Origin: Haberlea rhodopensis
Lineage: Eukaryota; Streptophyta; Magnoliopsida; Lamiales; Gesneriaceae
Reading direction: 5' to 3'
NCBI GenBank assembly: GCA_907163345.1
Contig: CAJQUN010000140.1
Location: 1,488,001 to 1,552,000 of the forward strand
DNA length: 64,000 bases
Numbering within the stretch: position 1 is the stretch's first letter; every line of letters starts with the position of its first letter. The notes under the pieces were generated by a model. That model made no database searches and was not told the origin of the DNA. It saw only the letters and a list, made by a program, of their open reading frames with translations. The position numbers and the translations under genes are program-made. Shown one piece after another: positions 35,904 through 48,301 of the stretch.

Positions 35904-36620
35904 TCATAGTTATTAAAGGCGCTAGGCGCCAAAAAGCGATGTACCGTGGCCTGGCTCAAAGCGCTAGGCGCCAGGCGAAGCGTGGCCTCATAGACGTTAC
36001 GCGTCGAGGAAAAATAAAATTTAAATATTTAGATATGAATATTTTTTCCCAAAATAGCCAAACTATGTAGCTAAGAAGCTGCTCATTTTGTAATATTTGT
36101 TCATTTCTAATATAAATATTTACTACACGAGAAATTTTTGATAAAATGAAACTCAATGTTAAACAATTATATATTAAAAAAAAGAAACAATAAATTAAAG
36201 ATGCTTGATTAAATTATGGTTCAATTTATTCTTAAAATATTCTTACTCAATTTTCAAAATATATTTTGTTTTACATTAATTCTTATCATTTATTAATGCC
36301 TATACATTTGATATAATAAATAATGAATATAACATGTTAAAACTCTAATATATAAATATAGGGTTTATGCTTATTAAAAATTGGCTTTGAGCTTATTGAA
36401 AATAGGATTTGGGTTTATTATTTTTTAAGTAACTTAAGCTCAATCTTATTAACACTCTTCCTTTCTATCAAGCCATCGCCCACGGCTTAAGCCACATACA
36501 CCTAGGCGCTGAATAAGCGCGGCCTGATGTATGTGTGGGGCTTCTCACACACCAGAGGCGACACACTCTGGTCTGGCTTGGCTTCTCGCCTAGGCGAACA
36601 AGGCGAGGGCTTTTAACCAT
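35904..36620 (-). mobile_element. MITE copy 2, inverted, sharing the target site
   Basis: It is an inverted, roughly 80-85% similar copy of 35161-35895 along its whole length: the inner end TCATAGTTATTAAAGGCGC and the outer end CTTTTAACCATG. It begins directly after the middle TGTGAACA (35896-35903) and ends before GGTGAACA (36621-36628), one base off. The TSD word therefore occurs three times around two inverted copies. Confidence 0.75.
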
Positions 36621-37803
36621 GGTGAACATATTGATAAACAAATCAACCATAGCCCAGAAACAATTATGAGAAACAGAGTAAGCAAAAATCATGTCAACAG
36701 CTGCAGTGCAGCAAATAGAGGTAACATTTAGAAAGAAAAACAAAGAAAGAAAAGACTGGCCACCTACCATTCCAAACCAGTTGGAGCAGGGTCCTTCTCC
36801 CGTTTCTTATACTTTGTCTCTGCCATTTCGTGTATCCAGCATATATGCTTAACTACTAAGCCATTGGAGTCCAGAAGTTTTCCAATTTTCTCCTTCGTCT
36901 CTTCCAACCATTTTTGTTTGGAAACCCCTCTAGACTCCCGTCAGAGCTTCCAATTTTTTCTTCTCTGCGACCATGGCAGTCTGATTGGCTTTCCTCGCCT
37001 CATCCTATAAAGACAAAGGAAATATATATTACATATGGTAAGTTATAGACTAACAGGGAAAGGAACTGATGAAAGAAACAGCATTTATCTGCATCAATCC
37101 CAAAAATGTCTATATAAAGAAAAAAAGACTGCTTACATTCAATCCTCACCATTTTCAACCTCAACTCAAACAACTTCTTCCGTCTCCCTGTAAGATTTGC
37201 AACCAACCCATTTGCAGCATCATCTTCATCATCACCACCAGCCTCCCTATCAGAATTATCCTCACCGACATCTTTCATGATCTGAGACTACTGCCTAACT
37301 GTGGTTAGAGTCCACATATGGCTGTACGAGGTCATCAGCAGCTTGTAACCCTAGCAATATACATGAACAGTGATAACCGACCTCGCAATACACCATTACA
37401 TACAATATCTTGACAGCCATATTGTGTAATATACCATATTTCATAAATGCCACAAGTTCAACTAGCAGAAGCAAATGACACGTAAATATTCCCAATTAAA
37501 TCAACTCACAGAATGAAAATATTCCTTCGATCAGTCCTATTTAACTCATCAAAAATAATATTGAAGAAACAGTAACTAAGGTACTCAGAAGCCTACCTGC
37601 ATCACCGCTAATCATCTTTTTCTTTGCTTCAGCAATAATATTGAAGCAAAAATCACTGCATTTCTGCAATCTGGATGCACCTTCCCTTCTTCTGCCATCG
37701 TATAATATCTCCGGAAAACAAATACCAGGATTCGTGAATCACAAATATATATACATATATACCTATAAAAGAAGTATAATAATAGACAAAATAACCCTAG
37801 CAC

Positions 37804-38610
37804 AAGAAAAAATTAACCTATGTATAAGAAATTTCAGGTCTTTGGAAAATCAAATGCAGAAGTGAAAACGTCAGCCGTGAATAAGTGAGCAACATCGAGG
37901 GTTGATGTGCATCAACCTTGATTTCCAAATCGAGGGTTTGGGGAAGGTTCAAACTAACCGGAGTTTTGCCCATGAATAAAAGATTTCGTGCAACTCACTT
38001 TGGGCCAAAAGATATGCAGAGAAAATTACACTTTTGAAATATATTTCAATTAAATCTACCAAAAATTATTCTTTTTAATTAAATATAAATTTTAAAAAAT
38101 TTCTTTTAAATCCATTTTTTGAACCCTAATATAAAAAATCCTTTTGTTTTACTTAAATACTCCTGAATCAGTTCTCCTTCTCCACCAGCTTGATATAACT
38201 ACCTAGACGATATTGTTTCTATATTTACTGTCGCTGCCAGAAGGTAGGGGAGGGCTGCTACCACCGCCGCAGATGTGAGTGTCCACGTCGAGATCATCGT
38301 TACATTTTTCATTACGTGTAAATTATTAAGAAACAGTAGATGAATTTCCTTTCATATTTTCACGGCATTCCTCTTTTCTGAAATTATCATGTATGCTCAA
38401 TAGTGCAAGTCATAATACTTAGTTATATTTTAAAGACAACATGTCAAATTGCTACTCTGCAATAATTTTTAATTAAATGAAAAATAGAAAATTTCTACTT
38501 TTTTTGCTGTTTTATGTGCGATTTGTTCTTCAATTAACATTTAACAATGATTTGTTATTTCAATTATGATGCACATAATATGTTTGTCAAACTATTAGAA
38601 AAATAAAAAT
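37804..38610. other. Intergenic
   Basis: This is the upstream side of the SYF2 pseudogene. The first 180 bp may be its former promoter and 5' UTR. No other gene is seen. Confidence 0.45.
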
Positions 38611-38614
38611 TATA

Positions 38615-38925
38615 TACATGCACCATATGACTCTAGAGGTGCATGTAAATTACATGCACCTATAGACTCATATGATGCATGTAAGTCATGCGATGCATGT
38701 AATTTACATGCATCACACAAGAGTAACAAGAAATTACCGAGCGGTGCATGTAATTTATATGCACCGCATAAGACTAACAAGGAATTACCTAGCGGTGCAT
38801 GTAAAATTACATGCACCGATAGGCTCAGGTGCTGTCTTTAACCAAAATGTAGTTTACTGATGCATATGAATTATATGCACCGCTATGTAATTTCTTGTTA
38901 GTCATGACTCACATGCACCACTCAA
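38615..38925. repeat. GGTGCATGTAATTTACATGCACC palindrome cluster (left)
   Basis: At least seven irregularly spaced copies of GGTGCATGTAA and its inverse occur, several forming full palindromes (e.g. 38638-38662 and 38793-38819). A similar but directly repeated array lies at 48302-48612, beyond the Copia insertion. Confidence 0.85.
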
Positions 38926-39051
38926 CTATGAAGCTGATTTCCTTTAGAAGAACACTGTTACGAACTCTGAAACCTCTATCACCGCCGTTTTCATACTCGA
39001 TCTCAACCTGGGAATCCTTGTTTTCTCCTCAACAACATGTGATGTCTTCTC

Positions 39052-40527
39052 TGTTGGGATATGCCCTAAGACAAATCATTAGATGATTGTTTTGACATAC
39101 AATGTTTATGATTTTATGAATGGCAATTCATTATTATATATTATTCTTTTAACTGTGCAATGTGAATTAATATATATGTTAATGTCCCTAGAATAATATT
39201 GTATTATTCTTAAAGATGTCCCTAGTCAAGTATTATCATGAATAGGGATAATGATAATACGTTGAGACTAGTATGCGTTGATCGATGAATTGTTCATTGA
39301 TATGAGATATCAAATCAACATATGGGTACATGTTAGAGAACGATGTACTGGACAGACCCACCATGAGAATGCAACATGGATAGTTATATGATCGTCATAT
39401 GCAATTCTCATAGTGATAATAATGTATGTAATCCTTACGACTTGTGATCATCAGAGATCCCAACATAAGGAGTTATCTTGATATCGTCAAACATTACCCG
39501 TAACAGGGTAATCTATAAAGGCGACTATTGGATACACTACGAATTATGTAGAGGGATGTTGACTGATCGAGATAGGATTTGTCCCTCCTATATAACAGGA
39601 GATGGGTTAGGCCCTTGATCAAGTGAGAACTAAAATGCATGGCCATGCTCGAATGAGTCGATATGAGATATCGAGCTTATTCGTTTATTCTAGTTCTACT
39701 TGGGGATCAAGAAATAGAGATTGAATATACGAGTATGACTATTCCATGACTCGTGTTCAATCTAAACACAAAGGACAAAGGGATTAAGATACATGGTTAA
39801 TATTATCACAAGTTCTAAAGGTTATGTCGAGTCATTGACATTCTTGTAATTTGGGTAGCCTTGATGTGTTGCTAGACACCGCTCTTTGCTTGTAACATAA
39901 AATGAGATTTTATGTCACTGCCAACATTACAAGAACCTATCGGGTCGAACAAAAGATTAAATCGAGAAGGGAAATTAAATTCATTGGATGAATTAATTAA
40001 GAAGAGTCTTAATTAAGTGATTAAAAGGTTTTAATTAAATCATGGGTTTGGGCCCATAAGACTTTAAGAAAGTCTTGAACCTTAATTAAAAGCCTTATAA
40101 TATAAATACAAGGTTTTGATTAATTGTTAATCATAACTTGATATCAAAACCCTAGACTACATACTCTCCTCTCGGCCGCCTCTCAAGAGCCGAACATCAC
40201 CGCCGCAGCGCCGCCGTGTGGTGTTCATCTTGATTGTCCGTCGTTGATCGGTTTTGAACCGAGAGTTTAGTTTTGGTTCAAGAATAAGTCTAGCAACTTG
40301 TTCTTGAACATCCCTTTCGATTTGATCGTGTGGATACCGTAGAGACGAAGGTGCAAACTTTCGTTTGTGACTCATGGTGCTACAACGAGGATTCTGCTCC
40401 AAACACGCTACAAGGGTGAGACTCTTATGTTCCTTTATCCGATATGATATCCTATGTATAGATCCATTGTTCTAGTAATCCATAAAATTTTATTCCGCTG
40501 CGTTGTATGCTCATTGGATTACTTACA
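39052..40527 (+). repeat. Copia 5' LTR
   Basis: It starts TGTTGGGATATGCCC and ends GATTACTTACA. It lacks a 13-bp insert and a 4-bp insert present in the 3' LTR. Confidence 0.95.
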
Positions 40528-40528
40528 G

Positions 40529-40540
40529 TGGTATCAGAGC
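40529..40540 (+). other. Copia primer-binding site
   Basis: TGGTATCAGAGC, one base after the 5' LTR, is complementary to the 3' end of initiator tRNA-Met. Confidence 0.95.
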
Positions 40541-42402
40541 CGTGTACAAGGCTCATATCGGATTTATGTGGTTAAATAGTTTAATCATATTAGAATTAAT
40601 ATTGCATGCTATTTAAAACTGTATGAACATATATGATATGTTAATATTTAGTTTGTGAAAATCATCGTAAAATTGTATTTGATATAATTGGCGAATAATC
40701 AAATTTATTGGGCAATATTTTCGGCCATCACCATCACAAATGACACCACGGCTAGCCACATGAGGGCTAGGGTTTTCGAACCCTTGGCTCAAGATGGCTT
40801 AGTCGTTGTGGCTAATAATTGTGCATGGAAGTGTCGAAAATTGATTAGGGTTTAGAACCCATTGGACGTGACGGCTAGCTCATGACGGCTAGGGTTTCGA
40901 ACCCTAGTAGCCGTGCATGGCTCGGCCATCGTCGCCTCTTATGCTAAGGTTTTGAGACGTGGATGAGTTTTGAACTCTTTGGCTCGATAATGGTTCACGC
41001 ATGCATGGATTAGTAGCTTTACCACATGAGAGCAAGGTTTTTCGAACCATTAGCTCGAGATGGTTGAGCCAACCCCGTGCATGGCCTGACCGTGACTCGT
41101 GGCTAACAAATTCCGGCGTTTCGAACAAGATGGCTCAATGAAAACCCAAGGTGGTGCGTGGCGGCTAGGGTTTGGAACCCTAGCGCCGCCGCCGCTCGAG
41201 CTTGGCTCGGCCATGGGCTAGGGTTTCGAACCCTAGGCCAATTAATGGTCCAGCCGTGTGCTGTTGTGGTTCGAACCATGGTGGTTCGTGTCTTAGTCGC
41301 TTTAGTTCGTGGCATGTGATGTCCCGAGCGTACGATAATTTTTCAAAAAAAATTATTTTACAGTTTTAATTAGAATTAAATTTAAAATGTTTAGAATTTA
41401 ATTAATTAAATGTTAATGCATGCTTTATGTGTTGTTTGAGCATGGTGCGTGGTTATAGCCCTTTGACCTATTAGATATGATTTGTGGATGTTTGTAATAT
41501 ATAATACGACCTGCATGTCGTGCCTTATCTATTTCATTCTAAATGTAATCCCTCCCCTATGTTCCCCTCGAATGTGAATCGAGGAATTCTATATCTTGTA
41601 AATAGTGTAGTTTATTTTATTGATGGTGATCAATGAAGATGGAGCATCGTGCCGGGATGAGGAGGCCATTCACAAATTGGAGCCAAAGGAAGGTGCTTAT
41701 GAAGTTACCTTAGGTTGACTCTTAGGATTTTCTCATTGGCTTGAGAGAATCGTTAGTAGGGGCTATAACCATGTCACGTTTTATTATGTATGTTGATGCA
41801 TGATTTATCTTATGTTTTAGTTTGATAAAAGTATTACACATATATGTAGATATGTATACAACTATATGTAGTGGACATATTTTAAATTATCAAACTAATC
41901 ATGAGATCAATAAATCCCTCTAAAATATTAAGTTTTAGATGCCTTCCAAAATTAAAAGTACTCGTCAATAACTTCGATTGTACATGTGTGGGTTTGCCAA
42001 AGCAAAGCACCGTGGCAATCTTAGTAAGGCGCGAAAGGATAAAAGTGATATCCGTCATACTTTAAATTGGGTACGACTTAACTAGGTTATCTCAATAGGA
42101 TTGGGAACTTAGAGGCATGGGTTGGATTATAATTCATTTGATGAATTGAACAAAGTGTTGTTCGTTCAACTATCCAAGAATTACATGTGATGTAATTGAC
42201 AAAGTGTTGTCTACCTAAATAACCGAGTCTTGGGCGATTAGCCAAAGCTAACTCAAGATTAGGCGAAATATGGATCTTGGCCCACTAAAGGTTTCGAGGG
42301 TTGATATTTTTTAAACAAAATAGTGAGAGTATCATTTAATATAAGTCCATGTTAAATGATTAAATCATAAACTTATTTTGCATATTTATATTGTAGATAT
42401 CC
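40541..42402 (+). other. Copia leader with four CTAGGGTTTCGAACCCTAG palindromes
   Basis: This is a 1.9-kb untranslated leader between the primer site and gag. The 19-bp palindrome CTAGGGTTTCGAACCCTAG or a close variant lies at 40767-40785, 40889-40907, 41165-41183 and 41218-41236. No open frame of note is present. Confidence 0.8.
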
Positions 42403-43227
42403 ATGGCAACTAACAACGTTACTAGCACTTTATCACTGCGATCGGTCCTTGAGAAGGACAAATTAAATGGGACAAATTTCCTAGACTGGCATAGGAACTT
42501 GAGGATAGTCCTCAAACAAGAAAAGAAACAATATGTCCTAGAGGAACCCTTACCCGCTGAGGAACCTCCCCTAACAGCTACAAGAGCTGATAAAGATGCT
42601 TACAAGAAGCATCAAAGTGACGCACTTGATGTTGGGTGCCTTATGCTTGCCACCATGAACTCTGAGCTTCAGAAGCAACATGAGGAAATGGAGGCGTTCG
42701 ATATGATCGAACACTTAAAGCAATTGTACCAACAGCAAGCAAGACAAGAGAGGTATGACGTCTCTAAGGCGTTATTTCAGTGCAGGATGGTAGAGGGAAG
42801 CCTAGTTGGAACCCATGTGCTCAAGATGATTGGGTACATTGAGAATCTAGACAAGCTGGGTTTTCCATTGGACCAAGAGTTGGCCACCGATGTGATCTTG
42901 CAATCGTTGCCTGAGAGCTTCAGTCAATTTGTAGTAACTTACAATATGACTGACATGGAAAAGACTCTACAACAATTGCTTGGTATGTTGAGAACATATG
43001 AAGCAAATACAAAGAAGACTAAGGCCACAAATGTTCTTATTGTGAATAAGGGCAAAGGAAGGGCCAAAGCTAAAGGCAACAAGAAAGCAAAGAAGGTCTT
43101 TGTTAAATCTAAGCCAAAGTCTTCTGCACTAAAGCCAAAAGGGGAGATAGCGAAGGAAGGGAACTGTTTCCATTGCGGTGAGACCGGCATTGGAAAAGAA
43201 ACTGCAAAGTATATCTGGAGGATCTAA
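42403..43227 (+). CDS. gag: Copia Gag polyprotein, frameshifted in the zinc knuckle
   Basis: The 274-codon frame has the Copia capsid-like (UBN2/gag) region: SVLEKDKLNGTNFLDWHRNL near the start, ALFQCRMVEGSL and a DVILQSLPESFSQFV block. A lysine-rich stretch follows, then CFHCGETG, the first half of a CCHC knuckle. A one-base loss near 43188 destroys the His/Cys half and stops the frame early, so Gag cannot read into pol. Confidence 0.85.
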   Translation: MATNNVTSTLSLRSVLEKDKLNGTNFLDWHRNLRIVLKQEKKQYVLEEPLPAEEPPLTATRADKDAYKKHQSDALDVGCLMLATMNSELQKQHEEMEAFDMIEHLKQLYQQQARQERYDVSKALFQCRMVEGSLVGTHVLKMIGYIENLDKLGFPLDQELATDVILQSLPESFSQFVVTYNMTDMEKTLQQLLGMLRTYEANTKKTKATNVLIVNKGKGRAKAKGNKKAKKVFVKSKPKSSALKPKGEIAKEGNCFHCGETGIGKETAKYIWRI

Positions 43228-43238
43228 AGAAAGGAAGT

Positions 43239-46200
43239 GTGACTTCCACTTCAGGTATTTTTGTTATAGAAGTCAATTTATCTACTTCTTCATCATGGGT
43301 ATTAGATACTGGATGTGGATCTCACATTTGTGTAAATGTGCAGGATCTAAAAAGGAGTAGGACGTTGGCAAAAGGTGAAGTTGATCTCCGAGTTGGAAAT
43401 GGAGCAAGAGTTGCTGCATTAGCTATAGGAGATTATTGTTTAGCTTTACCTTCTGGTTTATCGTTGATTTTAAAAGACTGTTATTTTGTGCCATCTATTA
43501 CTAAAAACATAATTTCTATTTCTTGTTTAGACAAGTATGATTTTTCATTTATAATAAAGGACAAATGTTGTTCTATTATTTAAATGATATGTTTTATGCT
43601 AGTGCACAAATGATGAATGGTCTTTATGTATTAAATCTTGATATGCCTATCTATAACATAAATACTAAAAGGATTAAAAATAATGATTGTAATCCAACTT
43701 ATCTCTGGCGCTGTCGCTTGGGCCACATAAACGAGAACCGCATATCTAAACTTCATAAGGATGGAGTATTAGATTCATTTGATTTTGAATCATATGAAAC
43801 ATGCGAATCTTGTTTAATGGGAAAGATGACTAAAGCCCCTTTCAAGGGACATGTTGAAAGGGCAGATGTTTTATTGGGACTAATACATAGTGATGTATGT
43901 GGACCAATAAGTACACAATAGAGGTGGTTTTCAATACTTCGTTACATTTACTGATGACCTCAGTAGATATGGGTATGTGTACCTTATGAAGCATAAGCAT
44001 GAAACCTTTGAAAAGTTCAAAGATTTCAAGAATGAAGTACAAAACCAACTTGGCAAAAGTATCAAAATCCTTCGATCAGATCGAGGAGGTGAATACTTAA
44101 GCCAAGAGTTTCATGACTATCTAAAGGAATGTGGGATAGTCCCACAACTCACTCCTCCGTATACTCCACAATGGCATGGTGTATCCGAGAGGAGAAATCG
44201 AACCTTGTTAGACATGGTTAGATCAATGATGAGTCATGCAGATCTTCCGATATCGTTTTGGGGACACGCTCTAGAAACAACGATTTTCTTACTGAACCGT
44301 GTTCCATCTAAATCATGGAAAAGACACCATATGAGATATGGACTGGGAAGCGTCCTAGTATGTCTTTTATGAAGATTTGGGGTTGTGAGGCTTTCGTTAG
44401 ACGTCACGCCACTAACAAACTTGGACCCAAATCTGACAAGTGTTTATTTGTGGGGTATCCTAAGGAAACGAAAGGATACTATTTCTATTATCCCACCGAG
44501 AACAAAGTAGTTGTTGCTCGGACTGGTGTATTTCTTGAAAGAGAATTTATTTCTAGAAAAACCAGTGGGAGAAAAATAGAACTTAGTGAAGTTCAACCAC
44601 AAGAAAACACTGAACCTGAGATTGAGATGGAAACAGAGCAGGCACCGCAATCTGTTGTGGAAGAAGTACATGCTCAAGAGACACAAGCCCAGCGTAGGTC
44701 TGTAAGAGAACACCGGGAGCCACAGAGATATGGATTTCTTGTGACTCAACAAGGTGACTTACTACTTATTGATGAGGATGAGCCGTCATTTTATCAACAA
44801 GCTATAATGAGCAATGATTCTGAGAAATGGCAAGAGGCCATGAAATCTGAGATGGAATCCATGTATGCAAACCATGTATGGACTTTGGTTGATCCACCTG
44901 AAGGGGTACGACCCATAGGGTGCAAATGGATTTTCAAGAAAAAGACCGATATGGATGGTAACGTACAAACCTATAAAGGTCGGCTGGTTGCAAAAGGATT
45001 CAAACAAATTCATGGTATTGACTATGATGAAACCTTTTCACCAGTGGCCATGGTTAAATCCATAAGGATCTTACTTGCAATAGCTGCATCATGATTATGA
45101 AATCTGGCAGATGGATGTCAAAACAGCTTTCCTTAATGGAAATCTGCTCGAGGATGTGTACATGACACAGCCCGAGGGTTTTGTCGATCCAAAGGATGCT
45201 GGAAAGATATGCAAGCTACAACGATCCATTTATGGATTGAAGCAAGCTTCTCGGAGTTGGAATCTTCGATTTGATGATGCAATCAAAGAGTTTGGTTTTA
45301 TCAAAAACGAAGATGAACCTTGTGTCTACAAGAAGGTCAGTGGGAGCGTAATCATTTTCCTAGTGTTGTATGTAGATGACATACTTCTCATTGGAAATGA
45401 TATCCCTGCCTTGCAATCTGTAAAGATTTGGCTAGGGAATTGCTTTTCGATGAAAGACTTGGGAGAAGCCACCTATGTATTAGGAATCAAGATCTATAGA
45501 GATAGATCAAGAAGGCTTCTTGGTCTGAGTCAAAGTACATACATAGACAAAGTGCTTAAAAGGTTTAGCATGCAAGAATCAAAGAAAGGATTCGTTCCTA
45601 TGACGCATGGCATTTATCTCTCGAAGGAACAGTGTCCTTCAACACCAGATGAGAGACAACGCATGAGTAAGATTCCATACGCGTCAGCTATTGGATCTAT
45701 CATGTATGCCATGATATGTACTCGTCCCGATGTATCGTATGCTTTGAGCATGACGAGCAGATATCAAGTTGATCCAGGTGAAGGTCACTGGATTGCTGTC
45801 AAGAACATCCTGAAGTACTTGAGAAGGACTAAGGATACATTCTTGATTTATGGAGGTGAGGAAGAGCTCAATGTAATGGGCTACACTGATGCAAGCTTCC
45901 AAACCGACAAAGATGATTTTCGATCGCAATCTGGATATGTGTATTGCCTAAATGGAGGTGCTGTGAGCTGGAAGAGTTCAAAGCAAGAAACAGTAGCCAA
46001 TTCTACAACGGAAGCTGAGTATATTGCTGCCTCGGATGCAGCAAATGAAGCCGTTTGGATGAGGAAGTTCATTTCCGAACTTGGAGTGGTGCCTAGCATT
46101 AAAGATCCGATAGAACTCTATTGTGACAACAATGGAGCGATCACATTGGCTAAGGAACCAAGATCTCACCAAAGATCCAAGCACATACTTAGGCGTTTCC

Positions 46201-46353
46201 ATTTCAGAAATCGTTGAAAGGGGAGATGTTAAAATATGCAAAGTACCAACAGATGATAATGTATCTGACCCATTGACGAAGCCACTGTCACAGCAGAAGC
46301 ATGATCGTCATACTAGATCTCTAGGCATTAGGTATATGTCTGAGTGGTCTTAG
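43239..46353 (+). pseudogene. pol: Copia Pol (protease, integrase, RT, RNase H), multiply frameshifted
   Basis: Successive frames give the protease with SSWVLDTGCGSHIC (43239-43583) and the pre-integrase LWRCRLGHIN with CESCLMGKM (43565-43921). The integrase core RSDRGGEYLSQEF ... GVSERRNRTLLDMVRSMM follows (43977-44372), then the integrase tail and RT start (44315-45094). RT with VLYVDDILLIGND and the RNase H domain with YTDASFQTD and STTEAEYIA fill 45111-46217, and the last piece VPTDDNVSDPLTKPL ends at 46353. Frame breaks lie near 43580, 43920, 44310, 45090 and 46195. The catalytic motifs themselves are intact. Confidence 0.9.
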
Positions 46354-46355
46354 TG

Positions 46356-46368
46356 CAAGTGGGAGATT
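46356..46368 (+). other. Copia polypurine tract
   Basis: The purine-rich run AAGTGGGAGAT lies directly before the 3' LTR, where plus-strand DNA synthesis is primed. Confidence 0.8.
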
Positions 46369-47860
46369 TGTTGGGATATGCCCTAAGACAAATCATTAGA
46401 TGATTTTTTTGACATACAATGTTTATGATTTTATGAATGGCAATTCATTATTATATATTATTCTTTTAACTGTGCAATGTGAATTAATATATATGTTAAT
46501 GTCCCTAGAATAATGTTGTATTATTCTTAAAGATGTCCCTAGTCAAGTATTATCATGAATAGGGATAATGATAATACGTTGAGACTAGTATGTGTTGATC
46601 GATGAATTGTTCATTGATATGAGATATCAAATCAACATATGGGTACATGTTAGAGAACGATGTACTGGACAGACCCACCATGAGAATGCAACATGGATAG
46701 TTATATGATCGTCATATGCAATTCTCATAGTGATAATAATGTATGTAATCCTTACGACTTGTGATCATCAGAGATCCCAACATAAGGAGTTATGTATCTT
46801 GATATCGTCAAACGTTACCTGTAACAGGGTAATCTATAAAGGCGACTATTGGATACACTACGAATTATGTAGAGGGATGTTGACTGATCGAGATAGGATT
46901 TGTCCCTCCTATATAACCGGAGATGTGTTAGGCCCTTGATCAAGTGAGAACTAAAATGCATGGCCATGCTCGAATGAGTTGATATGAGATATCGAGCTTA
47001 TTCGTTTATTCTAGTTCTACTTGGGGATCAAGAAATAGAGATTGAATATACGAGTATGACTATTCCATGACTCGTGTTCAATCTAAACACAAAGGACAAA
47101 GGGATTAAGATACATGGTTAATATTATCACAAGTTCTAAAGGTTATGTGGAGTCATTGACATTGTTGTAATTTGGGTAGCCTTGATGTGTTGCTAGACAC
47201 CGCTCTTTGCTTGTAACATAAAATGAGATTTTATGTCACTGCCAACATTACAAGAACCTATCGGGTCGCACAAAAGATTAAATCGAGAAGGAAAATTAAA
47301 TTCATTGGATGAATTAATTAAGAAGAGTCTTAATTAAGTGATTAAAAGGTTTTATTTAAATCATGGGTTTGGGCCCATAAGACTTTAAGAAAGTCTTGAA
47401 CCTTAATTAAAAGCCTTATAATATAAATACAAGGTTTTGATTAATTGTTAATCATACTTTCATATCATAACTTGATATCAAAACCCTAGACTACATACTC
47501 TCCTCTCGGCCGCCTCTCAAGAGCCGAACATCACCGCCGCAACGCCGCCGTGTGGTGTTCATCTTGATTGTCTGTCGTTGATCGGTTTTGAACCGAGAGT
47601 TTAGTTTTGGTTCAAGAATAAGTCTAGCAACTTGTTCTTGAACATCCCTTTCGATTTGATCGTGTGGATACCGTAGAGACGAAGGTGCAAACTTCGTTTG
47701 TGACTCGTGGTGCTACAACGAGGATTCTGCTCCAAACACGCTACAAGGGTGAGACTCTTATGTTCCTTTATCCGATATGATATCCTATGTATAGATCCAT
47801 TGTTCTAGTAATCCATAAAATTTTATTCCGCTGCGTTGTATGCTCATTGGATTACTTACA
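46369..47860 (+). repeat. Copia 3' LTR
   Basis: It is nearly identical to the 5' LTR, with extra short inserts near 46795 and 47455, and ends at the TTCTC duplication. Confidence 0.95.
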
Positions 47861-48301
47861 TTCTCTTCACGAAATCCCTTCTCTCTAGCTCTCGAATTTC
47901 TCATACAATAGCTTTCGCTGTCGCTATTTCTCTTCTCTGAGTGAGGGTTCTCTGGCCCCTCTTCAATTGATTACCTGTGAGTCATCGCTTCTTAAATTCC
48001 AGTAATTCTAGAAATTAATATAAGCTGGAGGAGTGGAAGATGGGTGCTTTACACGTTTAGGGTTGCTGGACATTTTGGTTTTAATGGATTTATCACAATC
48101 ATATTTGACTTGATCTTCTTGACTGGAAAATAATGATTTTTAGTTTTTTATTTTCAATTTTTTCGTTGGGATGATGGCGGTGTTTGTGATTTGTCTAATA
48201 TTGTTTGATGACTTGTGAGTTCTGTAATTTGTGATTTGTCTTAATGATAATGTGTACAGTTCTGTAAAATTGTGCACGTAAAAATTACTTGTAAAAATTA
48301 C

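Larger units (their letters stand above)
31647..37803 (-). pseudogene. SYF2: SYF2 splicing-factor pseudogene (intron-containing)
   Basis: The minus strand carries SYF2 in order. At 37803-37620 is the start MAEEGKVHPDCRNA then, in another frame, CFNIIAEAKKKMISGD. At 37352-37133 are GLQAADDLVQPYVDSNHS and EDNSDREAGGDDEDDAANG to LFELRLKM. At 37007-36775 are EARKANQTAMVAEKKK to EKDPAP. At 32069-31647 are TYKKRTKNIDVDLDEY to NNLERGNIFPD. SYF2 is a subunit of the NineTeen (Prp19/CDC5) spliceosome complex. Lesions: a deletion and frame change after CRNA, a frameshift before MKDVGED, a one-base insertion after EALT, several shifts after SNGL, and a lost AG at the last acceptor (about 31890). Introns remain, so it arose by DNA duplication, not retroposition. 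The last large intron holds a LINE and paired MITEs. Confidence 0.8.
39052..47860 (+). mobile_element. Complete Ty1/Copia retrotransposon
   Basis: The LTRs are at 39052-40527 and 46369-47860, with TGTTGGG...TTACA ends. The exact target duplication is TTCTC (39047-39051; 47861-47865). There is a tRNA-Met primer site, a long leader, gag, pol in Copia order (protease, integrase, reverse transcriptase, RNase H) and a polypurine tract. By eye the two LTRs differ at about 16 substitutions and three indels over about 1,475 bp (about 1.1%), so the insertion is recent. The coding region nevertheless carries at least six frameshifts. The pol sequence reads like the Tork/TNT1 group, but I am unsure of the lineage. 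Confidence 0.95.

Noticed and set aside
38895..39086. 63-codon frame starting before the Copia LTR
   Set aside because: It runs into the LTR, and no homologous domain is recognised. It may be a host exon cut by the insertion but cannot be supported.
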